A DNA stretch of 64,000 nucleotides. Source: Chloroflexota bacterium. GTDB lineage: Bacteria; Chloroflexota; UBA11872; UBA12225. Both the position numbers and the translations under genes were made by a program. The notes below the pieces were generated by a model. It did no database searches. It was given only the letters and a program-made list of their open reading frames with translations, and was not told the DNA's origin. Position 1 is the stretch's first letter; the number at the start of each line of letters is the position of its first letter. Below, piece by piece: positions 1 to 8,838 of this stretch. The stretch spans positions 1 through 64,000 of the forward strand of contig JAUJOR010000014.1 of NCBI GenBank assembly GCA_030447525.1, in the 5' to 3' direction.

Positions 1-283
1 GGTTTTTTTTACTCTGCGTTTTCTAGTGGGGGGCCACTGTGGTGCCCCAACCCGCGGTCTGGGGGGCGCCCGGGGGGGCCACGCACCCCCCCCCGGGGCG
101 CTGTTTGGGGCGGGCGGGGGGGAGCGGGGCGCCGGGGCGGGGGGGGGGTGGGGGGGCCCCCGGGGGGCCCCCCCCCCCCCCCCCGGACGGGGGCGGCAGG
201 CGCCCCCGTCCGGGCGAGGCGCGTCTCAGTGGTCATGGATATCGCTCGCCTCCCGAGCCGGGCGCCCGGGAGTCTACCGCCCG
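1..283. other. Homopolymer-rich low-complexity left end
   Basis: This stretch is dominated by long G and C runs, with a pure C run near position 165-184 and several G runs of 6-10 bases. No convincing gene is present. Long open frames across it code for Gly/Pro/Arg-rich nonsense. The neighbouring gene reaches its stop codon at 284, so the region lies downstream of it. The composition differs sharply from the rest of the window and resembles a poorly resolved contig end. A biological G-quadruplex-forming tract is the alternative. Confidence 0.6.
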
Positions 284-1336
284 CTATCGCCAGCCGGCAC
301 GGTCCATGATGAACAGCGCCCCCCGGCCGTTGTAGCCAAACGTGGCGGCGTTCAACGGGTCCTCCTGGAAGGGCCCCCACGAGGCCAGCAGCGGGTGGAG
401 TTCCACCCCTTCCACCACCGGGAACTCCATGCTCCCCCGCGCGAAGACGGCCTGGGCCGCATCGCCCACGAGGTACTCCAGAAAAGCCACGGCGTTGTCC
501 CGGTGGGGGGCGGTAGCCACGACGCCAGCGCCGCTGACGTTGACGTGCGTCCCGCGCCCGTCCGGGCCCTGGTTGGGGAAGAACAGGGCCAGCTTGTCTG
601 CCGCCTCTCGCTGGGCCGCGTTGTCCGACATCGCCAGCCGGGCATAGTAGTAGTGGTTGGAGATGGCCAGATCGCCGGCGCCGGCCGCGACCGCCAGGAG
701 CTGGTCGGAATCACCCCCCTGCGGCGGGCGCGCCATGTTGGCCACGATGGCCCGCGCCCACTGCTGTGTCGCGTCCAGGCCGTGCGCCTCGATCAGCGCC
801 CCGACGAGCGACTGGTTGTAGACATTGCTGGACGAGCGGACGAGGATCCGCCGGCGCCACTTCGGGTCGGCCAGGGCCTCGTAGGTCGAAAGCTCGGCCG
901 GGTCGACCCGGTGCTTGGCGTAGGCCAGGACGCGGGCGCGCTTGGCCAGGCCAACCCAGAAGCCCTCCGGGTGGCGCAGATTGGCCGGGACGCGGCTGGT
1001 CAGCACCTCCGAGGCCACCGGCTGGAACAGCCCCGCCTGCTCCGTCCGCCACAGCCGCCCGGCATCGACCGTCAGCAGGATATCGGCCGGGCTGTTCGCC
1101 CCCTCGGACTGGATCCGCGCCAGCAGCTGGTCCTCGGTACCCTCGATGAGATTCACCCGTACCCCTGTCTGGGCGGTGAAGTCAGAGTACAGCCGGTCAT
1201 CCGTGTCGTAGTGGCGGGACGAGTAGACGTTGACGTCACCCGGCTGACTCTGGGCGGTGGCGATGGTTGGGACCGCCCCCACGGCGGCCACCCCCAGGGC
1301 CGTCGTGACGCCCCGGACAAATGTCCTCCTGCGCAT
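284..1336 (-). CDS. Fe3+-type ABC transporter substrate-binding protein
   Basis: Periplasmic-binding protein of 350 residues resembling the FbpA/FutA/AfuA ferric-iron group. The N-terminus MRRRTFVRG followed by a hydrophobic stretch ending in TATAQ looks like a twin-arginine signal peptide, so export across the membrane is expected. A YSSRHY segment follows at the start of the mature part. The adjacent tyrosines of NHYYYARL (about residue 213) match the paired Tyr iron ligands of this family. The protein ends in the family-typical MDRAGWR. An AAAGGAG ribosome site lies just before the ATG. No permease or ATPase gene is visible; partners would lie beyond the left edge on this strand. Family assignment is firm; iron as substrate is inferred from the Tyr pair. 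Confidence 0.85.
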   Translation of the reverse strand: MRRRTFVRGVTTALGVAAVGAVPTIATAQSQPGDVNVYSSRHYDTDDRLYSDFTAQTGVRVNLIEGTEDQLLARIQSEGANSPADILLTVDAGRLWRTEQAGLFQPVASEVLTSRVPANLRHPEGFWVGLAKRARVLAYAKHRVDPAELSTYEALADPKWRRRILVRSSSNVYNQSLVGALIEAHGLDATQQWARAIVANMARPPQGGDSDQLLAVAAGAGDLAISNHYYYARLAMSDNAAQREAADKLALFFPNQGPDGRGTHVNVSGAGVVATAPHRDNAVAFLEYLVGDAAQAVFARGSMEFPVVEGVELHPLLASWGPFQEDPLNAATFGYNGRGALFIMDRAGWR

Positions 1337-1351
1337 TGCTCACTCCTTTCT

Positions 1352-1381
1352 TTCCTGTCCCGGTGTTTCCTGTCCCGGTGT
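1352..1381. repeat. 15-bp tandem repeat, two exact copies
   Basis: The unit TTCCTGTCCCGGTGT occurs twice in exact tandem at 1352-1366 and 1367-1381, with a degenerate third copy near 1399. It sits immediately upstream of the ribosome-binding site of the minus-strand solute-binding protein, so it lies in that gene's 5' untranslated leader. Confidence 0.8.
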
Positions 1382-1559
1382 TTCCTGGGTCGGCCGGTTC
1401 TGTCCCGGCGTTCTCGCCACATGCCCCCCCAGCCACGCCGGCTCGATCCGGCGTCGCCCGGGGTCGCCGTTCCCCATGAGACAATTGCCCTTGGGGGAGT
1501 GGCCGGACCGCCGGCCCACAGACCAACCGCGGCAGGCCAGGCGGCGCCTCGTTCAGGTA

Positions 1560-1580
1560 ACTTAAGCGCTTGACTTAAGC
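1560..1580. promoter_or_regulatory. Direct repeat ACTTAAGC, possible operator
   Basis: ACTTAAGC occurs at 1560-1567 and again at 1573-1580, a 13-bp periodicity. Each contains the palindrome CTTAAG. This AT-rich patch is unusual in such GC-rich DNA and lies between two divergent genes, which suggests a regulator-binding site. No regulator can be named. Confidence 0.35.
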
Positions 1581-1772
1581 TTCCCTAATCCCGCGACGAT
1601 GGTAACGGAACCACCGTCGGGCGTGCCAGTCACAACCGGCGTAGCCGTAGCCCGGCCCGCCGAGCGGGGAGACCCGCCGGGCGCGCGGTACCATTGCCGG
1701 CAAGGCCCCCCGGTGATGCCGGCAGGGGCGCCGGCGACGGGCGAGCAGGAGACAACAGGAGGGCAGGGCACG

Positions 1773-3137
1773 ATGACGACTGAAGAAGGGGTCATCCGGG
1801 AAGCGCAGCGTCAGCGGGCCGACGCCCGGCACGACCCCCGTCTGGACTGGTGGCGCGACGCCAAGTTCGGCATGTTCATCCACTGGGGGCTCTACGCCAT
1901 CCCCGCCGGGGAGTGGCAGGGACAGGCCATCCCCGGGATTGGGGAGTGGATCATGCTCCGCGCCCGTATCCCTGTGGCGGAGTACGAGCGCCTCGCGGCG
2001 CAGTTCAATCCCGTGCAGTTCGACGCCGCCCAGTGGGTCTCGCTGGCCAAGCGCGCCGGGCAGAAGTACCTGGTCATCACCGCCAAGCACCACGACGGCT
2101 TCTGCATGTTCCACTCCAAGGTAGGGCGCTACAACATCGTGGACGCCACCCCCTTCGGGCGCGACCCGATGAAGGAGCTGGCCGCCGAGTGCGCCCGGCA
2201 GGGGATCAAGCTCGGCTTCTACTACTCCCAAACCCAGGACTGGCACCACCCGGACGGGGATGGCAACGACTGGGACTTCTCGCCGGAGACGAAGGACTTT
2301 GCCGGGTACATCGAGAACTACGTCAAGCCCCAGGTGCGTGAGCTCCTCACCAACTACGGGCCCGTCTGCCTGATCTGGTTCGACACCCCCAAGGTGATTA
2401 CGCCGGAGCAGAGCCGCTCGCTGGTCGACCTCGTCCATCAGCTACAACCGGACTGCCTGGTCAACGGGCGGATCGGCAACGCCCTGGGTGACTACGCCGA
2501 GGCACGCGACAACGCCATCCCGGACACGCTCGTGGATGCCGACTGGGAGACCCCGGCGACGATCAACGACACCTGGGGCTACAAGCGCGACGACCAGCGC
2601 TGGAAGTCGCCTCAGGAGCTCATCCGCAAGCTGGTGGACATCGCCAGCAAGGGGGGCAACTACCTCCTGAACGTCGGCCCCACGGCAGAAGGGGTCATCC
2701 CGCAGCCGAGCGTCGAGCGGCTCCTGGCCGTGGGGGAGTGGCTGGGGCGCAACGGCGAGTCCGTCTACGGGACACGACCGGGTCCCCTGCAGGGTCTGGC
2801 GTGGGGACGCTCCACGGTCAGGCCGGCTTCCGGCGAACCGGCTTCCGGCGAACCGGCTTCCGGCGGGCCAGAGCGGGTCTACCTGCACGTGTTCGACTGG
2901 CCGGCAGGGGGCGCGCTCCACGTCCCGCTCCCGCACCACCGGGTGCACCGGGCGCTCCTCCTGGGCAGCCCGCCGAGCGCATCCGACGGAGGGGCCACTC
3001 TCCCGGTGACCGCCGGGCCCGAGGGCCTGACGGTGCAAGGGCCGCCGGTGGCTCCGGATGCCGTCGACACTGTGGTCGTGCTCGAACTCGCAGGGAACGG
3101 CGCAACGGGGCCCGGGCGGCGAGACCCAAGTAGATGA
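1773..3137 (+). CDS. Alpha-L-fucosidase, GH29 family
   Basis: Glycoside hydrolase of 454 residues that would release alpha-L-fucose from glycans by a retaining mechanism. The GH29 signature WWRDAKFGMFIHWGLYAIP lies at residues 26-44. The paired-His motif AKHHDGF is at 105-110, and the likely catalytic nucleophile is the Asp of LIWFDTP at about 204. The ATG at 1773 is preferred over an upstream in-frame ATG at 1599 because GGAGG lies about ten bases before it and the catalytic domain begins soon after. No signal peptide is visible, so it is probably cytoplasmic. A linker near 2822-2868 carries a 15-bp tandem repeat encoding PASGE units, after which a beta-rich C-terminal domain follows. The sulfatases further along suggest work on sulfated, fucosylated glycans (inference). 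Confidence 0.92.
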   Translation: MTTEEGVIREAQRQRADARHDPRLDWWRDAKFGMFIHWGLYAIPAGEWQGQAIPGIGEWIMLRARIPVAEYERLAAQFNPVQFDAAQWVSLAKRAGQKYLVITAKHHDGFCMFHSKVGRYNIVDATPFGRDPMKELAAECARQGIKLGFYYSQTQDWHHPDGDGNDWDFSPETKDFAGYIENYVKPQVRELLTNYGPVCLIWFDTPKVITPEQSRSLVDLVHQLQPDCLVNGRIGNALGDYAEARDNAIPDTLVDADWETPATINDTWGYKRDDQRWKSPQELIRKLVDIASKGGNYLLNVGPTAEGVIPQPSVERLLAVGEWLGRNGESVYGTRPGPLQGLAWGRSTVRPASGEPASGEPASGGPERVYLHVFDWPAGGALHVPLPHHRVHRALLLGSPPSASDGGATLPVTAGPEGLTVQGPPVAPDAVDTVVVLELAGNGATGPGRRDPSR

Positions 3138-3308
3138 CCAAGGACGTCCCGCCAATGCTCGTACCGTCAGAGGTAGTATCCGTCCATCGCCAGGGCTATC
3201 CTGTGTCGCGCAGGCAAGGGGGCGGTAAGTAGGGACCGGCACGAGATGTGCATGAGGGCGCGTGGCGCTGTGCGGTGGACGCGCAGTCCAGGCGAAAGGA
3301 AACACGAC

Positions 3309-3527
3309 ATGGCCGGTCAGCAAGAACAGACGATCGTCGACAACCAGGTCTACAACCTCCTCATGGCCACGGCTTCCAAGCTCGAGGGCCTCGCAGCGTA
3401 CAATAAGTACGAGAGCGACGGGGGCCAGGTGTGGCAGCAGCTACGTCAGCAGGATGAGCAGGCCGTACGGCAGCTACTCCAGCAGCTGGAGCAGCTGGCC
3501 CAGCAGGGCAAGCTCAAGCCTCGCTAA
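3309..3527 (+). CDS. Small Gln-rich helical protein, unknown function
   Basis: A 72-residue protein starting MAGQQEQTIVDNQVYNLL. AAAGGAA precedes the ATG. It is acidic to neutral, strongly helical and rich in Gln, with a C-terminal amphipathic stretch of QQL repeats typical of coiled coils. It has no Cys, signal peptide or membrane segment. Its tidy start, ribosome site and non-random composition argue that it is real. It stands alone between the fucosidase and a histidine kinase. I do not recognise a characterised family. Confidence 0.7.
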   Translation: MAGQQEQTIVDNQVYNLLMATASKLEGLAAYNKYESDGGQVWQQLRQQDEQAVRQLLQQLEQLAQQGKLKPR

Positions 3528-3723
3528 TCCGCTTCTCCGTCGGCCATCCGGCGTCAAGCCTGCGTTCAAGGGCGCGTCCAGGTTGCTGGGCGTGCCCTCG
3601 CTGATTCCCCTCGTGTCCCCGGGCCGTCCGAGGTCCCGTACGTCCGGCACCAGGCCAGTTGACAGGTGGGTCTGACGTAGGTATACCCCTGAGCGGATGT
3701 AGGCCGGGGAAGCAGGGGCGAGA

Positions 3724-4995
3724 GTGGGACAGGGAGACCCCGAGGCACGCGCCGAGGACTTCTCTCGAGGGAGCAACCTGGGCTGGGTGGCGGACATACT
3801 GACCGCCAGGCGCGACGAGGTGCTGCACCGGTGGCTGAAGGCCACCGTGGGTCAGCCCTTCCACGAGGGACGCCTCGTTCACGCCGTCGCCAACCACATC
3901 CCTCACCTGTTCGACGCCGTGGTCAACGTGTTGCGGGAGTACGACCACCCGGCCATCAACGCGCCGGCCCCGCTGGACGACCCTCAGGTGCTGGCGGCGG
4001 CTGAGCGCCACTCCTGCGACCGGCTGGCCCAGGGCCTGGACGCTACAGACGTCGTCACCGAGTTCCGTCTACTGCGCCAGGAGATCGGGCGGGTGTTGCG
4101 CCTGCACCTGGCGCCGGATGCCCCGGTGAGGGATGTCGTCGGCGCCGAGCTGCTGGTCAACGACGCCCTGGATGGGGCCATCGCCCTGGCCCTCACGGCC
4201 CTGACCCGCCACGTGGCGGAGGTGCGCCAGGAGTTCCTAGCCATCACCGTGCATGACGTCCGCCAGCCCATGACGGCGCTCAAGGGAAACCTCCAGATAG
4301 CGTCACACGCCACGCGGCGCCTGCCCCCGTCCCAGCATGACGTGCAAGGCATCGTCGTGGCCCTCCAGCGCGCCGGCCAGGCGGTGGATCGGATGGAGGA
4401 GCTGTTGGTCTACCTCTCCGATACCGCCCGCCTGGCGCTGGGACCGGCCGAGCTCCACCGTGGCGCCACCGACCTGGCGGACGTCGTGCGCCGCTCGCTC
4501 GCCCGCCTCACCACCGGCGTCGCCGGGCGCTTCATCGTGGACGTTCCCCCGGGCGTCGACACTACCGGCGAGTGGGATGCCTCGGCCCTGGCCCGGGTGG
4601 TCGACAACCTCCTGTCCAACGCCGTCAAGTACTCACCGGCCGGCGGTGTGATCGCGATCACGATGCGTGCCGCGGGGGCGGCTGGTGACGGCGCTGCGCC
4701 GGGCGCCGTCCACCTCAGTGTGGTCGACCAGGGCGTGGGGCTGACTCAGGAGGAGCTCGACGGGCTCTTTCAGCGCTACGGACGCGCCCCCAGCGCCGAG
4801 CGGCGCCGGATCGAGGGCCAGGGCCTGGGACTGTACCTGTCCCACGGCATCGTCCGCGCCCACGGGGGGCGCATGTGGGCGGAGTCCCCCGGCCCAGGCC
4901 AGGGCACCACGATGCACGTCCTGCTGCCACGCAGGGCGCCGGCCTCTGTATTGCCTGCCGCGCACGTCAGCCAGGGGATCGCCGGCGGTCGGTAG
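3724..4995 (+). CDS. Sensor histidine kinase with RsbRD-like N-terminal domain
   Basis: Soluble histidine kinase of 423 residues starting at GTG. Residues about 20-160 form an all-helical region resembling the RsbRD/RsbR N-terminal sensory domain (DEVLHRWL). The phosphoacceptor is His177 in TVHDVRQPMTALKG. The ATP-binding domain follows, with N-box VDNLLSNAVKYS, G1 box VVDQGVGL and G2 box GQGLGLYLS. No membrane segment is present, so it senses an internal cue or a partner protein. No response regulator gene adjoins it, so it is an orphan whose partner is elsewhere. The HD pair after the His differs slightly from the usual HELR but remains a functional HDxR type. Confidence 0.88.
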   Translation: MGQGDPEARAEDFSRGSNLGWVADILTARRDEVLHRWLKATVGQPFHEGRLVHAVANHIPHLFDAVVNVLREYDHPAINAPAPLDDPQVLAAAERHSCDRLAQGLDATDVVTEFRLLRQEIGRVLRLHLAPDAPVRDVVGAELLVNDALDGAIALALTALTRHVAEVRQEFLAITVHDVRQPMTALKGNLQIASHATRRLPPSQHDVQGIVVALQRAGQAVDRMEELLVYLSDTARLALGPAELHRGATDLADVVRRSLARLTTGVAGRFIVDVPPGVDTTGEWDASALARVVDNLLSNAVKYSPAGGVIAITMRAAGAAGDGAAPGAVHLSVVDQGVGLTQEELDGLFQRYGRAPSAERRRIEGQGLGLYLSHGIVRAHGGRMWAESPGPGQGTTMHVLLPRRAPASVLPAAHVSQGIAGGR

Positions 4996-5300
4996 CGGAC
5001 GTCCAGGTGGGGAGGCTCCAGTGGCTCCCCGCCCCGGTGGCAGCAGGTCATGGTCTCTTTCAAGACGTGGGCGGTGAGGCGGGTGCGCTCCACCGGGTGG
5101 ACCGGCCCCCGACCGCGCGCGACACCGTCCGCCGTGACGCGCAAAGGGACTGCGTCGGCGACTTAACAAGTGGTATATACCCACGACCGGCAAGCCCATC
5201 CCTTCAAGGGTACGGTGCCGTTGTACTTGTAGAGAACACAGGGGTGTGGGGGACGGGGACAGTGGCCGAGACAATCAGCGGGACGACGCAGTGGGTAGAC
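4996..5300. other. Intergenic region without clear gene
   Basis: I find no gene in these 305 bases. The stretch just after the kinase stop contains an imperfect GGGGAGGCTCC/GGCTCCCC inverted match near 5009-5028 that could act as a weak terminator. An AT-rich patch, TTAACAAGTGGTATATACCC, around 5164-5183 stands out and could be a promoter for the short frame downstream. Confidence 0.4.
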
Positions 5301-5498
5301 ATGGATACGGCCGTAATGGTGGAAGACGAGCAGCACTACGACGAAACGCTCGCTCCTGTTACGACGCAGGAAATCGACCGTGTATGGCGCCTGTTCCTGC
5401 GCAAGCTGGCCAGGAAGCACCCAGAGCACCCCTGGGCGAAGGTTGAGCCGGGGGCAGAGGGGAGCGTCGTCTCAGACGCCGCGGGGTCATCGCCGTAG
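5301..5498 (+). CDS. Possible small protein, 65 residues
   Basis: Short frame starting MDTAVMVEDEQHYDETL, with a plausible folded look: an acidic N-terminus, a central basic amphipathic helix (IDRVWRLFLRKLARKH) and a low-complexity tail. No strong ribosome site precedes the ATG and I recognise no family. Its stop codon lies inside the first of two direct copies of CATCGCCGTAGGCC (5488-5501 and 5507-5520). The codon and residue mix looks more natural than the surrounding shadow frames, but the call is tentative. Confidence 0.4.
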   Translation: MDTAVMVEDEQHYDETLAPVTTQEIDRVWRLFLRKLARKHPEHPWAKVEPGAEGSVVSDAAGSSP

Positions 5499-5689
5499 GC
5501 CGGAGCCATCGCCGTAGGCCAGCCGGCCACGGTATTCCTGCCACCGTCCAAGGTGATTGTTTGCGCCCCTGGGCCTCCGCTGTCCCTTCCTGAGAAGCCC
5601 TGCCCCTCACTGCAGGAGCGGCCTGAGAGCCGTGTTCCAGGAGCGGCACCCCTCCAGGCGGCGAGCCGTTCGTCTCACGCCCGGTGCCC

Positions 5690-6496
5690 TCACATCTCGT
5701 TAAGGGTGCGGCGCATGCTGCGTAGGGCGCGGACCTGGAGCTGTTTGACGGCGTCGTCGTGCTTGCCCAGCAGCCGGGCGGTGTCGGCCAGGGAGCGGTC
5801 ATGCAAGAAGCGATGACGGATGACGGCCTGCTGGTCAGGGGTGAGGCGGGCGAGGGCCCCGGCCAGGTGGTGCTGGTCGAGCGCCCCGGCCAGGGCGCGG
5901 GTGGCGCTGGGGTCGTCCAGGGAGACACACGACTCCAGGGGGGTCAGGGGGAACTTGGGCTGGAGGCGCAGGTGGTCGACCAGGCGGTTGTGGGCCACGC
6001 GGTAGAGCCAGGCGGCGAAGGGGGCGCCCCGGAAGTGGTAGCTGGGGAGCTTCTCCAGGGTGCGCAGGAATACGTCAGCGGTCAGGTCCTCGGCCAGGGC
6101 AGCCGCACCGGGACGCGCGCCGAGGTGACCCCGCAGGTAGCGCAGGACGCGGGGGGCAAACAGCCCGTAGAGGGCCGCGAAGGCCGCCTTGTCGCCGGCC
6201 TGCGCCTGCGCCACCAGGACCTGCACCGCCCCCTCCGCGCCGCTGGGCGCCGGGGGAACGACCTCAGGGGGCGGGGGCGTGGGGCGCGGGGCCCCGGTAG
6301 ACGGGAGGCCGGGGACGGCCACCGGCGCCTCAGCCGTGGCCTTGGCGCCGTCCACCACGCCGGCAGCGGGGGCAGCGGGAGCGGCCGCGCATCTCTCGGC
6401 GAGGACGCGCTCGTCGCGGTCGCCCCCGTCTGCGGCAGCGGCGTCGGCCGGCTCGAGGAGCAGGGCGGCGGTGGGGGCCAGAGTTGTCAGTGACAC
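5690..6496 (-). CDS. ECF-family RNA polymerase sigma factor
   Basis: Sigma-70 family protein of 268 residues. Region 2 spans about 105-175, including ADVFLRTLEKLPSYHFRG and FAAWLYRVAHNRLVDHLR. Region 4 spans about 210-265, with RLTPDQQAVIRHRF and an HTH containing SLADTARLLGKHDDAVK. Regions 1.2 and 3 are absent, as in extracytoplasmic-function factors. It carries an unusual Ala/Pro-rich N-terminal extension of about 90 residues. No anti-sigma gene lies beside it, so control may come through that extension or the divergent histidine kinase. A repeat (6521-6540) that recurs before the kinase lies just upstream of its start, suggesting shared control. Confidence 0.88.
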   Translation of the reverse strand: MSLTTLAPTAALLLEPADAAAADGGDRDERVLAERCAAAPAAPAAGVVDGAKATAEAPVAVPGLPSTGAPRPTPPPPEVVPPAPSGAEGAVQVLVAQAQAGDKAAFAALYGLFAPRVLRYLRGHLGARPGAAALAEDLTADVFLRTLEKLPSYHFRGAPFAAWLYRVAHNRLVDHLRLQPKFPLTPLESCVSLDDPSATRALAGALDQHHLAGALARLTPDQQAVIRHRFLHDRSLADTARLLGKHDDAVKQLQVRALRSMRRTLNEM

Positions 6497-6520
6497 GGGC
6501 TTGCTCTCCCAGGATCGGTC

Positions 6521-6540
6521 TATTCAGCTAGCGGACTATA
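6521..6540. promoter_or_regulatory. Operator-like site, copy 1 (sigma-factor side)
   Basis: ATTCAGCTAGCGGACTATAG lies about 25 bases upstream of the sigma-factor start codon. It matches copy 2 at 6848 in 15 of the first 17 positions (ATTsAGCTAGCsGACTA). This copy has lost the right half of the palindrome seen in copy 2. Confidence 0.5.
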
Positions 6541-6847
6541 GGAGTGTACCGCTTCTGCGCCCCGGCGTGTATGACGCCGGTCACATTGGCCCCCATTGGC
6601 GTCCCTGGCGCCGGGATGGCATCACCGCGGCGGGCGCCCGTGGTCGAGTGGGGAGGACCGACGGCTACACTCCTCCACGAGGTGCGCCTCAACCTCCACG
6701 GCATCCGCCGGTTGGCCCTGGACCTGGATGCGCAAGTCCTGTAATCCAGCCAGCCAGGGGACGGCAGCGGGTGTGTTGCTGCCGGCCAGATCGGCGCTGT
6801 CATCCACACCCCATCCGCCTGGCCCGGAAGTGGCATACTCTCTAGTA

Positions 6848-6870
6848 ATTGAGCTAGCCGACTAGCTCAA
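6848..6870. promoter_or_regulatory. Operator-like perfect inverted repeat, copy 2
   Basis: TTGAGCTA (6849-6856) and TAGCTCAA (6863-6870) form a perfect 8-bp inverted repeat with a 6-base spacer, about 100 bases before the sensor-kinase start. It shares its left half and spacer with copy 1 beside the sigma-factor gene. A dimeric repressor or activator governing both divergent genes is a reasonable inference. Confidence 0.55.
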
Positions 6871-6972
6871 CACGCCTCGTGGATGGGAGAGGGCAATGCA
6901 CCCGATGCCCGTCCGCGCCCGCTGTGCCGTGGACGGCGGCGGGGCGAGGCGCCGGAGGGGAGACCAGAGTCG

Positions 6973-8838
6973 ATGACCGCACGCCGGCGAAGCCAGATCA
7001 TCCCCCCGCGTCGGGCCATACCCCCTACGGCGGCGGCACTGGCGACAGAGCGCGATCGCGCCCTGGCCATCGCCCAGGCCGAGCGGGAGCGCCTGCGTGA
7101 CATGGTTATGCAGTCCTCGGCCAGCATCGCCGTGCTCCGCGGGCCGACGCACGTCCTGGAGCTGGTCAACCTGGCCTACCAGCGCATCATCAATGGCCGT
7201 CAGGTGGTGGGCAAGACCGTGCGCCAGGCCCTTCCCGCGCTGGAGGGCCAGGGCTTCTTCGAACAGCTGGACAGCGTCTACGCCACCGGCCAGCCGTTCG
7301 TCGGCACGGAGATCCCTATGCAGATCGATCCGCTTGGCGACGGCACGTTGGAGACGGTGTACCTCAACTCCGTCTACCAGGCCACGCGCGACCCCTGGGG
7401 TGCGATAGACGGCATCGTCGCCCAGGGAGTTGACGTCACCGCGCAGGTGCGCACCCGCCGGCGCACGGAGCAGCTCGCCGGCGCCGCCGAGGCCTTCGCC
7501 CGGGCGGAGCTGGACCTGCCGGCGCTGATGGACGCCATCGTGCGCCGCGTCACAGAGGCCATCGGCGACGCCGGCACCCTCCACCTGCTCCGTTCGGACG
7601 GCCAGACGCTGGCCCTGGAGGCCCTCTCCTGCCCGGAGCCGGACGAGCAGGCCCGCATCCGGCGGCTCATGAGAGACGCCCCCCTGCGCGTTGGGGAGGG
7701 CATCAGCGGCCGGGTGGTGCAGACGGGGAACGTGGTGCGCGTCGCGGAGCTGGACGGAGAAGCCTACCGCGCCGCCCTCCCACCATCATCCCGGGCGGCC
7801 CTGGAGCACGTTGCCATCCACAGCGTCCTGGGCGTGCCCCTGCGCACCGGTGGGCGGGTGGCCGGCGCGCTGACCCTCTGGCGCAGCCGGCGCGGTCGCC
7901 CCTACACAACTGAGGACCAGGCCCTGCTCCAAGATCTGGCCGACCGCGCCGCCCTGGCGGTGGACAACGCCCGGCTGTACGAGGCGGAACGGGCGGCCCG
8001 CGCCGCCGCCGAAGCGGCCCTGGAGGCCGCCCGAGAGGCGGAAGTCGCCCGGGAGGCGGCCCTGCGGAACCTGGCCCAGCGGGAGGCCGAGGCGGCGTCG
8101 CTGCGGGAGCTGGCCCGGCTCAAGGACGAGTTCCTGGGCACCATCTCCCACGAGCTGCGCACCCCCCTGCAAGTCATCTACGGCTACGCCGAGCTGCTGC
8201 AGCTCCGAATCCGGACCTCCAGGGCTGGCCCTGGCCCCGACGTCCCGGCCCTGGCGGGGCGCATCCTGGCCAGCGCCGGCGAGCTGGCCGGTATGGTGGA
8301 CAGCCTACTGGACTTCAGCCAGATGGAGCGGGGGGAGCTGGCGATCCGCCCCCAGGACGTCGACCTCGTGCCCGTCCTGCACGACGCCGTCGCCGCCCTG
8401 GGGCGCCAGCCGGGCGCCGAGCGCCTGGTGACCCAGCTGCCGGACGCCCTGCCGGCGTGTGCCGACCCCATCCACACCGCTCAGGCGGTGACCCACCTCC
8501 TGGTCAACGCCCTCACCTACGCCCCGGATAGCCCGGTCATGCTGCGGGCAGGGCCGGCGCCGGGCCCTCCCGGCGCCGTGCGCGTCGAGGTCGAGGACGG
8601 CGGCCCGGGCATCCCCCGGGCAGAGCAAGCCCGCGTCTGGGAAAGGTTCTACCGCGGCTCCACCCGCCTCACCGCCCCCGAGCGGGGCGCCGGTCTCGGC
8701 CTGGCCGTGGTCAAGGCCGTGGTGGAGGCCCAGGGTGGACGCGTCGGCCTCGTTAGCGGACCCAACGGCGGGAGCCACTTCTGGCTGGAGCTCCCAGCCG
8801 CATCAGAGCCCCTGTTGCCGGGGACCGATAGGCCCTAG
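6973..8838 (+). CDS. PAS-GAF sensor histidine kinase
   Basis: Soluble hybrid-input kinase of 621 residues. Domain order: a PAS/PAC domain (about 45-160, ending GIVAQGVDVTAQ), a GAF domain (about 170-335, ending ALAVDNARLYEAE), an Ala/Glu-rich coiled coil (about 335-385), HisKA with phosphoacceptor His in GTISHELRTPLQ, and HATPase_c with N-box HLLVNALTYAP and the G boxes EDGGPGIP and GAGLGLAV. The ATG at 6973 is chosen over 6883 because GGAGGGGAG precedes it and the PAS domain starts soon after. There are no membrane segments. It is divergent from the ECF sigma gene and has no neighbouring response regulator. Confidence 0.9.
   Translation: MTARRRSQIIPPRRAIPPTAAALATERDRALAIAQAERERLRDMVMQSSASIAVLRGPTHVLELVNLAYQRIINGRQVVGKTVRQALPALEGQGFFEQLDSVYATGQPFVGTEIPMQIDPLGDGTLETVYLNSVYQATRDPWGAIDGIVAQGVDVTAQVRTRRRTEQLAGAAEAFARAELDLPALMDAIVRRVTEAIGDAGTLHLLRSDGQTLALEALSCPEPDEQARIRRLMRDAPLRVGEGISGRVVQTGNVVRVAELDGEAYRAALPPSSRAALEHVAIHSVLGVPLRTGGRVAGALTLWRSRRGRPYTTEDQALLQDLADRAALAVDNARLYEAERAARAAAEAALEAAREAEVAREAALRNLAQREAEAASLRELARLKDEFLGTISHELRTPLQVIYGYAELLQLRIRTSRAGPGPDVPALAGRILASAGELAGMVDSLLDFSQMERGELAIRPQDVDLVPVLHDAVAALGRQPGAERLVTQLPDALPACADPIHTAQAVTHLLVNALTYAPDSPVMLRAGPAPGPPGAVRVEVEDGGPGIPRAEQARVWERFYRGSTRLTAPERGAGLGLAVVKAVVEAQGGRVGLVSGPNGGSHFWLELPAASEPLLPGTDRP

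Larger units (their letters stand above)
1337..1772. other. Divergent intergenic region
   Basis: No gene is evident in these 436 bases between the divergent solute-binding protein and fucosidase genes. Open frames here are short or shadow frames. It should contain promoters for both genes. It holds a 15-bp tandem repeat next to the solute-binding protein start and an 8-bp direct repeat (ACTTAAGC) near its middle, annotated separately. Confidence 0.5.
6497..6972. other. Divergent intergenic region with paired operator-like sites
   Basis: These 476 bases separate the ECF sigma gene from the divergent sensor kinase and contain no convincing gene. Two related AGCTAG-containing sites (6521-6540 and 6848-6870) sit one near each gene. 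The kinase frame is open from 6883, but the better start is 6973. Confidence 0.5.

Noticed and set aside
26-1573. 515-residue plus-strand open frame over the left end
   Set aside because: It is a shadow of the iron-binding-protein gene on the other strand plus homopolymer DNA; the translation is low-complexity with no domain.
4875-5298. N-terminal extension of the small frame ending at 5498
   Set aside because: The frame is open back to 4875 but that part overlaps the end of the histidine-kinase gene in another frame and lacks protein-like composition; only the part from 5301 is kept, with low confidence.
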